Origin: Acidaminococcus fermentans
Lineage (GTDB): Bacteria > Bacillota_C > Negativicutes > Acidaminococcales > Acidaminococcaceae
DNA length: 13,439 bases
Reading direction: 5' to 3'
Assembly (NCBI GenBank): GCA_004555735.1
Contig: SFHH01000098.1
Coordinates: 1 to 13,439, forward strand
The notes beneath the pieces are model-generated. The model made no database searches and was not told the DNA's origin. It saw only the letters and a list, made by a program, of their open reading frames with translations. Shown one piece after another: positions 6,472 through 13,434 of this stretch; position 1 is the first letter of the stretch; each line of letters starts with the position of its first letter. The translations under genes were made by a program, and so were the position numbers.

Positions 6472-7776
6472 TCACTCTCTCAGTTCCCGCAAAAGTTCCT
6501 GGAGATTCTTCTGCTGGTTCTCTTCGCTGACTTCTTCGGAACAGGGGATCACATTGGCCGCCGGGCGGATCTGGTGCCCTTCCTGCCGGCAGTTGTAGAA
6601 GGATTCCAGTTCCTGGTCCCCGTTGGTGAGCCCGTAGAGGATCTCCAGCCCCCGGATGGAAACGGCCACTTCTTCCCCTTCTTCCTCATAGGGCATGGGG
6701 CTCAGGGAAAGGAGATACTTGTAGGCCATTTCTGGCATCAGCTCCTGGAGGACCTTTTTCTTATAGCTGTACTTGGCATCCAGGATCAGGTAGGTCTCCC
6801 GCCCTCTCCCTCGCCATTTCAGCAGGTAGTCCGGGGTGTAATAATGACCTTCCTCCAGGGCCTTGAAAGCATAGGTGGTGTTCCGGTAAAGATGGATACC
6901 CCTTTCGGCATTTTCCGCCTGGTCCGTGATCACCGGCTGGAAATAGAGGGTCAGGATCTCTTCTCCCTTGTGGAAGCGGAACACATTCTGGTAGCCGGAA
7001 GGGTCATACAGGTTCCGTGCTCCCTGGCTGTAGCGCTGCCGGCTCCGGCTTTCCAGGATATACCCGGCTCCCTGGAGCTGGCAGATCAGTTTGGCCAAGC
7101 AGTACACTTCGAATACAAAGGTGTTTTCATACAGATTCAGCAGCATCTGCTCCCGGGGGAAGTGGTGGCAGGTGTTCTGGAGCCACTGGTGGATGCACAG
7201 ATAAATCCGGTGGTACTGGGGGATCCGGAAAAAAGGTTCCGTAGGCACCGGCAGCTGGAAGACATCCAGCAGGGTCACAGGCAGGATCTGCTGGTAGGAA
7301 ACGAACATCTCCTGGAGCCGTTCTTCCACCGCTTCGCACCGTCCCAGGAAGCCCCGGAGCATCCGGGCGGCATTTTCGTACAGGACCTGGGAAGACAGGA
7401 TGTAGCCGTTTCCCAGGGTATCCGGCAGTTCCAGCCCTTGGAGCTGGTCCTGGATTTCTTTCCGCCCTTCCCCGATATCGTAGAGCATCCGCTTGAGGAA
7501 ACTGAGGACCACCTGGTTTTCATAGACATCCCGGCTCATCTTGTCCTGGGTCATCAGGAGCTTTTCGGGCAGGCAGTGCCGGTTCCCCACTGGGATCCCG
7601 GCAGGGGCCTCCTTCAGGTATTCCGGATGGCGGACCAGGTACTGGAGGGTATGGGCATTCACCGTCTGGACTTTTTCCGTCCAGTCCACCACTTCAGCGG
7701 CTTCCAGGGTATGGCGGCAGTTGGCCTTGAAATAGCCGTAACACTCTTCATACACCTGGAGGATCTCCTCTGCCAA
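6472..7776 (-). CDS. PD-(D/E)XK nuclease, DUF2357/DUF524 (McrC-like) type
   Basis: Probable nuclease partner of the McrB-like ATPase upstream. The 434 residues carry a segment typical of DUF2357 proteins (NRHCLPEKLL then SRDVYENQVVLSFLKRML, about 65-98), a helical middle, and a C-terminal PD-(D/E)XK core. The core has Glu217 and Glu223 in YENTFVFEVY, Asp316 in YYTPDYLL, and Asp333-x-Lys335 in LILDAKYSYKKK, so the catalytic set looks complete. The start is uncertain. The TTG at 7776 has no good ribosome site. A GTG at 7755 lies 9 nt after AGAGGAG and overlaps the upstream stop as GTGTATGA. A frame change from the upstream gene would give one protein of about 580 residues. In known McrBC systems the AAA+ motor moves on DNA and the McrC-type subunit cuts; the target modification cannot be read here. 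Confidence 0.85.
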   Translation of the reverse strand: MAEEILQVYEECYGYFKANCRHTLEAAEVVDWTEKVQTVNAHTLQYLVRHPEYLKEAPAGIPVGNRHCLPEKLLMTQDKMSRDVYENQVVLSFLKRMLYDIGEGRKEIQDQLQGLELPDTLGNGYILSSQVLYENAARMLRGFLGRCEAVEERLQEMFVSYQQILPVTLLDVFQLPVPTEPFFRIPQYHRIYLCIHQWLQNTCHHFPREQMLLNLYENTFVFEVYCLAKLICQLQGAGYILESRSRQRYSQGARNLYDPSGYQNVFRFHKGEEILTLYFQPVITDQAENAERGIHLYRNTTYAFKALEEGHYYTPDYLLKWRGRGRETYLILDAKYSYKKKVLQELMPEMAYKYLLSLSPMPYEEEGEEVAVSIRGLEILYGLTNGDQELESFYNCRQEGHQIRPAANVIPCSEEVSEENQQKNLQELLRELRE

Positions 7777-8194
7777 GGTCAGCTGGGAAGAATTCCAGCA
7801 TGGCTTTCAGGTTCTGCTGCTGGAGAGAAGGCTGGATCAGCACCGGCAGCAGGTCGGTATACCAGCGGCTGCCTGTGCCATCTTCCTGCTGGAGGGTGAT
7901 TTCCAGTTCCACCAGGCCCATATGGTAGGCAAAGATATTGTTGGAGAACAGGACGGTCTTGTGGCGCCGGTCGTACAGACTGTTCAGCGGCTTTCCGTTC
8001 AGCGCCACTGCTACGGAAGCACAGTCCCAGCCGGCGGGGAGCGCCAGGTCATAGTGGAGGTTTTCCCGTACCCCGGGATGGCCGGCTGCCGCCAGGACCC
8101 GTTCCGCTGAATAGGGACGGGCCTGATCGGTCACTGGCAGCCACAGCCCCGGACCGTTCTGTTCCAGGAGACGGATGGTGTTTTCCATAGCCAT
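7748..8194 (-). CDS. N-terminal part or small partner of the McrC-like nuclease
   Basis: This 148-residue protein looks like the beta-rich N-terminal region of DUF2357 nucleases: LHYDLALPAGWD, VAVALNGKPLNSLYDRR, GLVELEITLQQEDG, then a helix-forming stretch around LQQQNLKAMLEFF. After that the frame drifts into ADLGRGDPPGV and stops, while the next frame continues with the helical EEILQVYEECYGYF of the nuclease. Losing one base near the CCC at about 7789 would join them as AMLEFFQLTLAEEILQVY, a smooth helix. It starts 1 nt after the ATPase stop (TGAGATG), with no clear ribosome site, so it is probably translationally coupled. It overlaps the nuclease frame by 29 nt. It is either a separate small subunit or one half of a frameshifted gene. 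I favour a split single gene but cannot decide from one sequence. Confidence 0.7.
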   Translation of the reverse strand: MAMENTIRLLEQNGPGLWLPVTDQARPYSAERVLAAAGHPGVRENLHYDLALPAGWDCASVAVALNGKPLNSLYDRRHKTVLFSNNIFAYHMGLVELEITLQQEDGTGSRWYTDLLPVLIQPSLQQQNLKAMLEFFPADLGRGDPPGV

Positions 8195-8195
8195 C

Positions 8196-11100
8196 TCAAT
8201 GGAAGAACTGGAAGAACTTCATCCGCCGGTTCCCCCACTCCAGGATCTGATCCAGCAGGGCAGCACTCTGGACCATCCGGTTGCTGGCACAGTCATCCCG
8301 GAACTGGACCAGCCATTTTTCGAATTCTGCCCCGTTGCCGCTGAGTTTGGGCAGGACTTTCTGGGCCACCGCATAGTCCAGGGCGATGATCCCCGGCCGG
8401 ATATGGTCTTCCGGTTCCATGAGACGGGAAGCCACCCGCCAGTACCGGTGCAGAGCCAGCTCGATCCGCATGCTCAGGTAGATGTTCTGTTCTGCCAGCC
8501 GGGCTTTCACCCGATCGTAGACATTCTGTTCCACACTGGAAAGCTGGCAGCTTTCCCGAGGCGCCACATCGAAGAGGCTCTTCAGCTGCTGCCAGGAGAT
8601 CTGCTGGATTTCCCCATTGGCCAATCCCCCGTCCACCTTCGGGACGAATTCCGTATGGGGCAGGGTGACGATCCAGGCCCGGTCGATCAGCCGGGGAGAA
8701 AGGGTCTCCGTGGTATGGTCGTTGTTGATGGTGGCCAGGAAATGGAGGGTCTCCGGCAGCTGGAACCGATGATTATGGCCCAGGTTGAGGGTGTGTTCCT
8801 CATTCCAGTCGTCGCATACATTCATGAAATCCGCCCAGTAGTATTCCATGGGGGAAAGGTTTGCTTCATCCAGGAGGATGTAATAGGGATACTGCCGGAT
8901 CCCGTGGCGTTTTTCCCAGTCCAGCAGCCGCAGCCCGTCATAGACATCCCGGTTGCTTTCTTCGAAGGCCTTGGTCAGGGGATTGTAATAACCGATCAAA
9001 TCCCGTTTGGAAGTCCAGCCCCGCTCCACAGAAACAGGGATGTACCGATTGGTAGTGCTCATGAACTCTTGGGGCCCGATTTTCCGTTCGAACTGGGTCA
9101 GCCCCAGTACCTTGCCCAGCAGGTTGCAGAAGGAAGTCTTGCCACTGCCAGGGGAGCCGGAAAACACCGTCAAAAAGCCCTGGGTGGCGCAGATCAAGAG
9201 ATTCAGGATCAGGTTCCGGCTGTATTGGGGCCGTTCTTTCTGGATAGAGGCGATCAGGTATTCCAGGCATTTCCGGTTGTTGCTGCCGGAAGCAGGGATC
9301 CCGTTGATCTGTTCTGCCAGTTCTTCTTCCGTCTGGGGCGGGGCCTGGCGGTTCTGTCGTTCCTGGACCAGGGCCAGGGCTTTCTTGTTCCGGGCAGAGA
9401 CGCCCTTGGCATTCCCCAGCTCCTGCCAGATATCCGGATACCGTTCCAGGAGGGCGGTGATGAACTCCTGCCCCCACCGTTTGTCCACATTTTCCAAAAG
9501 ATGCTGGTACAGGAAGTCCCCCACCTGTCCATAGCCTTCCCGGGCCGCCTTATCTCCTTCCAGGATGGCTTCCAGCCGCTGGATCCGCTGTTTCCGGATG
9601 GCGGAGGGAAGGTTGCTGAACAGCTGGCCCTGTTCCCGTTCCAGGAAATTTTTCAAGATCTCCGGCTTCACCATGTCGCCGGAATCCACCTGGGCGCTTT
9701 TCACCAGGCTCCGGAGCAGGACTTCATCCGGGGCCCTGTCCACCAGCTGGGAAGCCGTGCCCGGCAGCCGATGATAGAAGATCCACTCCGTTTTTTCCTG
9801 CCGGCTGGCCCAGGTTCCTTCCGCCGGAGTGAAGACCACGGGCTGCCAAGCTTCCGGCGGGCAGGCGGTGAGCAGGTACTGGTTGGCGGGCACGGCATTT
9901 TCCACAAAGAAGCCTACTCGGTTGTTCTTCTGGACTTCGTAGGGACCGGCGATCCAGCCGTCCTGGAGCTGGATCAGGATCTGTTCCCCGGCAAAGAGGT
10001 TTTCTTCCTGGAGCCGCAGCACTGTATCTTTGGAGATCGGGTCCAGGAGCCGTTTTTCCGGTACCGCCGTATAGATTCCTTCCTGATAGGGATATTCCAG
10101 GAGCCCTTCCTTCAGGGCATCGATGCTGAAGACCCGATAAGCCGTAGAACGGAGGTTCCCCTGGCCGTCTTTGTTTTCCACCAGGGTATCCGGACCGATT
10201 TTCAGGAAGATGATGTCATTTTCGTGGAAGTGTTCTTCCATGTATTTCTGGTCGCTGTGGAGACTGTACCACAGGTTGATGTTCTTATACTGTTCTGCTT
10301 TGGGGATCAGAGCATCGATTTCCTGGTTGGAAAGGGGCCGGTACTGTCCCTCCTGCCAAAGGCCCATGGGGGTGAAATTGTAGAAGCTGTCCACGATATT
10401 GATCCGGCCTACATAGGTGGTGAAGGGCTTTGCTTCCGGGGTTCCCGATCCCTCCGCCGGAACAGCAGCCGGAGCAGCCGGTTCCGCTAGGGCTGCCGGG
10501 GCGGGCTGGGGTTCCGGGGCAGAGGGAGCCATGGGGACTTCCGGGGCCGGTGCAGGGACCGGGGTCCCCAGTGCTTCCGGAGCAGAGGGTGCCGGAGCCT
10601 CTGCCGGGGCTGCTTCCAGGGCCGGTTCCGGGACAGCTTTCTTCTTTCCCCGGCCATTCCGGGTCCGGACGGCCTTATCCCGGGTCCAGCTGTTCCGGTT
10701 CTTCCGGGCAGCGGGCTCTTCCTGGGGTCCTTCTGCAGGGGCTGCCGCTTCCCGGGTCTCTTTGTTTTCCCGTTCTCCTTTGGCTCCCTTGCCGTTTTTG
10801 GTCTCTTTGCTCTCTTTGCTTTCTTTGCTCTCTTTGGTTGCTTTGTTTTCCCTGGCTTCCCGGGCCTCTTTTTCCTTCTTCTTCAGCAGGGCTTCCGCCT
10901 GGTGCTGCTTCCCTTCCGGATAGGGCATCTCGGCCATGTCCAGCACCATCCACAGGGCATTGGGCCGGAAAGGCTCTTTTTTGTTCTGGCAGATCCGTTC
11001 ATATTTCAGCAGCAGGTCCGCCATGGCTTCTGGGCTATATTTGCTGATTTTTTTTATGTCCTCCGGATCCTTCCCGACGATCTGCTGCACATTCCGGCAC

Positions 11101-11414
11101 ACCTGGCCCAGGAAAATCTGGAAGGTACAGGCCGCAATGTCCCGGTAGATCCGGTCCCCTTCCTTGTACAGTTCGACGGCAAAGGGGACGATCTTTTCCC
11201 GGACCCGAGGGGATCGTTTATCCAGTTTTCCCAGCTGGATGATGTATTTCCGATATTTCCGGCTGTTTCCCTTCATGGGCTTCAGCAGTTCCTCCACCGG
11301 AGTGGTTTCGAACAGCATCTGCAGATCATGTTCCTGGACCTTGTCCGCAGCGCTGCCATTGAGATCGACAGATAGTGCAGCATCTTGGATTTTCTGTAAT
11401 TTCTGGGGTTTCAT
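8196..11414 (-). CDS. McrB-like AAA+ ATPase with long N-terminal extension
   Basis: This 1072-residue protein is probably the motor and recognition subunit of an McrBC-like system. From this start, residues 1-170 are helical and of no family I recognise. Residues about 173-330 are low complexity, first Lys/Glu-rich (KESKESKESKETK), then Ala/Pro/Glu-rich. Residues about 331-535 are rich in strands (YVGRINIVDSFYNF, DGWIAGPYEV) and may be a recognition domain. The AAA+ module follows: Walker A GSPGSGKT (753-760), Walker B YYILLDEANLSPMEYYWADF (844-863; DE 849-850), and sensor/arginine region ATINNDHTTETLSPRLIDRA (894-913). The LLDEANLSPMEYY and LSPRLIDRA forms are typical of McrB-like ATPases. 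The ATG at 11414 lies 5 nt after GGAGG (11420-11424). The frame extends to 11507, but that part crosses the previous gene's terminator. The ligand of the extension is unknown. Confidence 0.88.
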   Translation of the reverse strand: MKPQKLQKIQDAALSVDLNGSAADKVQEHDLQMLFETTPVEELLKPMKGNSRKYRKYIIQLGKLDKRSPRVREKIVPFAVELYKEGDRIYRDIAACTFQIFLGQVCRNVQQIVGKDPEDIKKISKYSPEAMADLLLKYERICQNKKEPFRPNALWMVLDMAEMPYPEGKQHQAEALLKKKEKEAREARENKATKESKESKESKETKNGKGAKGERENKETREAAAPAEGPQEEPAARKNRNSWTRDKAVRTRNGRGKKKAVPEPALEAAPAEAPAPSAPEALGTPVPAPAPEVPMAPSAPEPQPAPAALAEPAAPAAVPAEGSGTPEAKPFTTYVGRINIVDSFYNFTPMGLWQEGQYRPLSNQEIDALIPKAEQYKNINLWYSLHSDQKYMEEHFHENDIIFLKIGPDTLVENKDGQGNLRSTAYRVFSIDALKEGLLEYPYQEGIYTAVPEKRLLDPISKDTVLRLQEENLFAGEQILIQLQDGWIAGPYEVQKNNRVGFFVENAVPANQYLLTACPPEAWQPVVFTPAEGTWASRQEKTEWIFYHRLPGTASQLVDRAPDEVLLRSLVKSAQVDSGDMVKPEILKNFLEREQGQLFSNLPSAIRKQRIQRLEAILEGDKAAREGYGQVGDFLYQHLLENVDKRWGQEFITALLERYPDIWQELGNAKGVSARNKKALALVQERQNRQAPPQTEEELAEQINGIPASGSNNRKCLEYLIASIQKERPQYSRNLILNLLICATQGFLTVFSGSPGSGKTSFCNLLGKVLGLTQFERKIGPQEFMSTTNRYIPVSVERGWTSKRDLIGYYNPLTKAFEESNRDVYDGLRLLDWEKRHGIRQYPYYILLDEANLSPMEYYWADFMNVCDDWNEEHTLNLGHNHRFQLPETLHFLATINNDHTTETLSPRLIDRAWIVTLPHTEFVPKVDGGLANGEIQQISWQQLKSLFDVAPRESCQLSSVEQNVYDRVKARLAEQNIYLSMRIELALHRYWRVASRLMEPEDHIRPGIIALDYAVAQKVLPKLSGNGAEFEKWLVQFRDDCASNRMVQSAALLDQILEWGNRRMKFFQFFH
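10802..10837 (-). repeat. Four 9-nt in-frame repeats in the ATPase linker
   Basis: On the plus strand the 9-nt unit TCTCTTTGC occurs twice exactly, then as TTTCTTTGC and TCTCTTTGG. They encode the repeated Lys-Glu-Ser tripeptides of the linker. Gain or loss of a unit keeps the frame and changes only linker length. Confidence 0.85.
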
Positions 11415-11455
11415 CATGACCTCCAACACATAAGATATAAGAGTAATTTGACAAA

Positions 11456-11490
11456 TAAAAAGAAAAGCCGACGCCTCTCCCAGCGCGGCT
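11456..11490 (-). terminator. Rho-independent terminator after the GH18 gene
   Basis: The RNA has AGCCG then CGC, the loop TGGGAGAG, then GCG, a bulged T, and CGGCT (11466-11490): 8 pairs with one bulge. TTTTCTTTTT follows. It begins 24 nt after the GH18 stop codon and precedes the ATPase gene. Confidence 0.88.
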
Positions 11491-11496
11491 CTTTCT

Positions 11497-11525
11497 ATTA
11501 TACCCAATTTGAGTCAGTTTTTCCA
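11497..11525 (-). promoter_or_regulatory. Possible promoter of the McrBC-like operon
   Basis: A perfect TATAAT (11497-11502) follows a 17-nt spacer and a partial -35, TGGAAA (11520-11525; 4 of 6 matches), inside the end of the GH18 gene. The start would fall near 11490, so the transcript would begin with the terminator hairpin at 11466-11490. Promoter shape is good, but its position is odd. Confidence 0.5.
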
Positions 11526-12602
11526 CTTCTCCATGGCACTCCACACTTCCGGCTCTTCCAATCCCTTCCGCCAATAGGCGCTGCCGGCCAGGCCGTACCG
11601 GCTGATCAAGGCGTTCTTCAGGGCCAGGCTCCGGGCGTCTTCCTGCCACACCCGGTGGAGCACCCCCTGTTCCCGGTATTCGAAATAATACTGGGCCTCT
11701 TCACTGTGCCAGGCGGGCACCAGATTCTTTTCAGCGATCAGCTTACGGGCTCCGGGCATGGACAGGGTCCGGGCGCTGACTTTGCCGTTTTCTTCCTTCC
11801 AGTCCCGCATATAGAGGGGCATCCCTAGCACCAGTTTTTCTGCCGGCACTTCTTCCAGGGTCTTTCGGATGCCCTGCTCCACCCAGGGCAGGCTGGCTAC
11901 GGAACCGGCTTTAGGCGACAGCCGATGGTGTTCATCGTAGGCCATGAGCATCACATAGTCCACTTTTCCCGCCAGGGCCTTCCGGTCGTAGCAGCGGGAC
12001 CAGTTGCCGTTGTTCGAGGGCACCGTCACGTCGATGGAAACCGTATACCCTGCCTGCTGCAGGGGACCGGCGATCTCTCCCACGAAATCCGTCAGCCGGT
12101 CGCTGTCTTCCGCCCGGATGTTCTCGAAATCCAAGTTGATGCCATCCAGCTGGTACTGTTTCGCCAGGGACAGGATCCCTTCCGCCGCGTTCTTCCGGCC
12201 GGCCGGATTGTCCAGGAGGCCATGGGTCCGTTCCGGGTCGAAGCCGTTGGTGATGAGCGCCCACACTCTGTACCCCTGGGCATGGGCCTGGGGCGTATAG
12301 TCCAACGCAGCATTTTTTACGTCGATATTCCCCTCCGCATCCCGGATCACGAACCAGCTGGGGGAAAGCACATTGATCCCCGGCAGTTTCTTTTCTTTGG
12401 CCAGGGTGGACGTCTTTTCTCCCGGAGCCTGCCAGTCCCACACCAGCCCCACCGGCCCTTCCACCTTCTGAGGGCGGTAGGGTTCCTGGACCGAAGGCTG
12501 CTTCTCCTTACTCGGCCCGACGGGATCAGCTGTCCGGGCACAGGCTGTGCCAGTCAAGGCCATCAGGCAAAGGCAGAAAACGGGTATCCATCGCTTATTC
12601 AC
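11514..12602 (-). CDS. Exported glycoside hydrolase family 18 protein (YdhD/YaaH-like)
   Basis: GH18 enzymes cleave beta-1,4 links next to N-acetylglucosamine in chitin, peptidoglycan or related glycans. The 362 residues start with a signal peptide (MNKRWIPVFCLCLMALTGTAC). Cys21 could be lipidated, although Gly at -3 makes a poor lipobox, or cleavage could follow the A-C-A at 20-22. The catalytic signature DGINLDFE (153-160) gives Glu160 as proton donor with Asp158 next to it. MLMAYDEH (about 218-225) and the late SAYWRKGLEEPEVW strand are also typical of the YdhD/YaaH cell-wall group. No LysM domain is present. The GTG start at 12602 follows GGAGGAG by 5 nt. Its terminator is at 11456-11490. 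The 119-nt gap to the upstream gene shows no clear promoter or terminator, so the two may be co-transcribed. The substrate is inferred, most likely peptidoglycan. Confidence 0.9.
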   Translation of the reverse strand: MNKRWIPVFCLCLMALTGTACARTADPVGPSKEKQPSVQEPYRPQKVEGPVGLVWDWQAPGEKTSTLAKEKKLPGINVLSPSWFVIRDAEGNIDVKNAALDYTPQAHAQGYRVWALITNGFDPERTHGLLDNPAGRKNAAEGILSLAKQYQLDGINLDFENIRAEDSDRLTDFVGEIAGPLQQAGYTVSIDVTVPSNNGNWSRCYDRKALAGKVDYVMLMAYDEHHRLSPKAGSVASLPWVEQGIRKTLEEVPAEKLVLGMPLYMRDWKEENGKVSARTLSMPGARKLIAEKNLVPAWHSEEAQYYFEYREQGVLHRVWQEDARSLALKNALISRYGLAGSAYWRKGLEEPEVWSAMEKWKN

Positions 12603-12721
12603 GCACTCTCCTCCTTACTTTTTTGCAAGCGGGCCGGCGTGCAGCCACTCCGGCACTGCAATGGGCCGTTTGATGGCCGCCCTCCCGCTCTTTACGCTGT
12701 ACTCTTTCCTCAGCCCTATCC

Positions 12722-13315
12722 TTACGGCTTCAGGTTCCCCTTCTCCACATTCCGGTGGATGATGGCCTGGACAGCCTGGCCGATCTTTTCGCTGCCTTCG
12801 TGGGTCCGGGCGTTCCGTCTTTCCACCTGCTGCCGATGGACCTGGTGGAGCCGCCAATCCTTTCCGTCATTGGCATCGTTCAGCAGGATGGGCTGGAAAT
12901 TGTCCATGGCATGGGCGTACCGGGCTTCCGGGGTATCCCCCCGGTCGAATTCTTCGAATAGGTCCCGGAACTCCCGGGCCTGGTCCTCCGGCAGCAGGCC
13001 GAAGATCCGGTCCGCCGCTTTTTCCTCCCGTTCCCGCTGGGTCTTCACCGCCTCCGGATCGTAGGCAAAAGTGTCCCCTGCATCGATCTCCACCACATCG
13101 TGGAGGAGGATCATCAAAAGGGTCTTGGCCAGGTCAAAAGGCTCGTTGGCATATTCCTTCAATAAACAGGCCATCACCGCCATATGCCAGGCATGCTCCG
13201 CATCATTTTCCTGCCGCCGGTACCCGGTAAGATGGGTCTGGCGCAAAATGGTCTTCTCTTTATCCAGTTCCAGGATGAACTGGAGCTGTTTGGCAAATCG
13301 TGGATCATCTGTCAT
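12722..13315 (-). CDS. HD-domain phosphohydrolase, YfbR/HDDC2-like (candidate 5'-nucleotidase)
   Basis: HD_3-type proteins such as YfbR remove phosphate from (deoxy)nucleoside monophosphates. The 197 residues begin MTDDPRFAKQLQFILELD and carry metal ligands His41 in ENDAEHAWHM and His72-Asp73 in LLHDVVEIDAGD, with a late Asp138 in HAMDNFQPILLND. The order and spacing are those of the HD_3 group, and the length fits (about 190-200). The ATG at 13315 follows GGGAGG (13328-13333) by a rather long 12 nt. A TTG at 13339 gives eight more residues but has no ribosome site. The promoter is at 13357-13365. The tail KTHEGSEKIGQ-like region (EGSEKIGQAVQAIIHRNVEKG) is helical. The HD family is certain; the exact nucleotide substrate is inferred. 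Confidence 0.88.
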   Translation of the reverse strand: MTDDPRFAKQLQFILELDKEKTILRQTHLTGYRRQENDAEHAWHMAVMACLLKEYANEPFDLAKTLLMILLHDVVEIDAGDTFAYDPEAVKTQREREEKAADRIFGLLPEDQAREFRDLFEEFDRGDTPEARYAHAMDNFQPILLNDANDGKDWRLHQVHRQQVERRNARTHEGSEKIGQAVQAIIHRNVEKGNLKP

Positions 13316-13356
13316 GCTGTTCCAATGCCTCCCGTCCAAATGGTGTCACTGGGTCC

Positions 13357-13365
13357 ATTATAGCA
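13357..13365 (-). promoter_or_regulatory. Extended -10 promoter for the HD phosphohydrolase gene
   Basis: TGCTATAAT combines a TG extension with a perfect TATAAT (13357-13362). No good -35 is visible because the terminator hairpin occupies that region. The start would be near 13350, about 35 nt before the ATG at 13315. Confidence 0.7.
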
Positions 13366-13368
13366 TGG

Positions 13369-13403
13369 AAAAGGGGGTGTTGCACGTTACGTGCAACACC
13401 CCC
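13369..13403 (-). terminator. Terminator of an unseen upstream minus-strand gene
   Basis: A 14-pair perfect palindrome, GGGGGTGTTGCACG and CGTGCAACACCCCC with a three-base loop (13373-13403), is followed on the minus strand by TTTT only. The stem is very strong and the U-run short. It shares TGTTGCACGT with the hairpin at 6429-6466. Confidence 0.75.
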
Positions 13404-13434
13404 GGTCTCATAAGCCGCATAGCGGCTCGGTCTC
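13403..13434. repeat. Short palindrome between two CGGTCTC direct repeats
   Basis: AGCCGC and GCGGCT flank ATA (13413-13427), and CGGTCTC occurs at 13403-13409 and 13428-13434. It lies against the window edge. No tRNA fold could be built from it. It may belong to the 3' end of the next gene or its untranslated region. Confidence 0.4.

Noticed and set aside
10430..10700. Ala/Pro-rich segment considered as a foreign or collagen-like gene on the plus strand
   Set aside because: It is the low-complexity linker of the ATPase read from the opposite strand.
11425..11455. Possible promoter TTGTCA with TATGTG just before the ATPase ribosome site
   Set aside because: The -10 match is poor and the start would fall in or after the ribosome site.
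11415..11507. 31-residue N-terminal extension of the ATPase with a hydrophobic stretch that could pass for a membrane anchor
   Set aside because: It is encoded across a terminator hairpin and U-run, and GGAGG at 11420-11424 sets the ATG at 11414 as the start.
12615..12721. Open stretch of about 32 codons (ending IAVPEWLHAGPLAKK) between the HD phosphohydrolase and GH18 genes
   Set aside because: No usable start codon with a ribosome site, and no recognisable family; its stop overlaps the GH18 ribosome site. It remains a weak small-peptide possibility.
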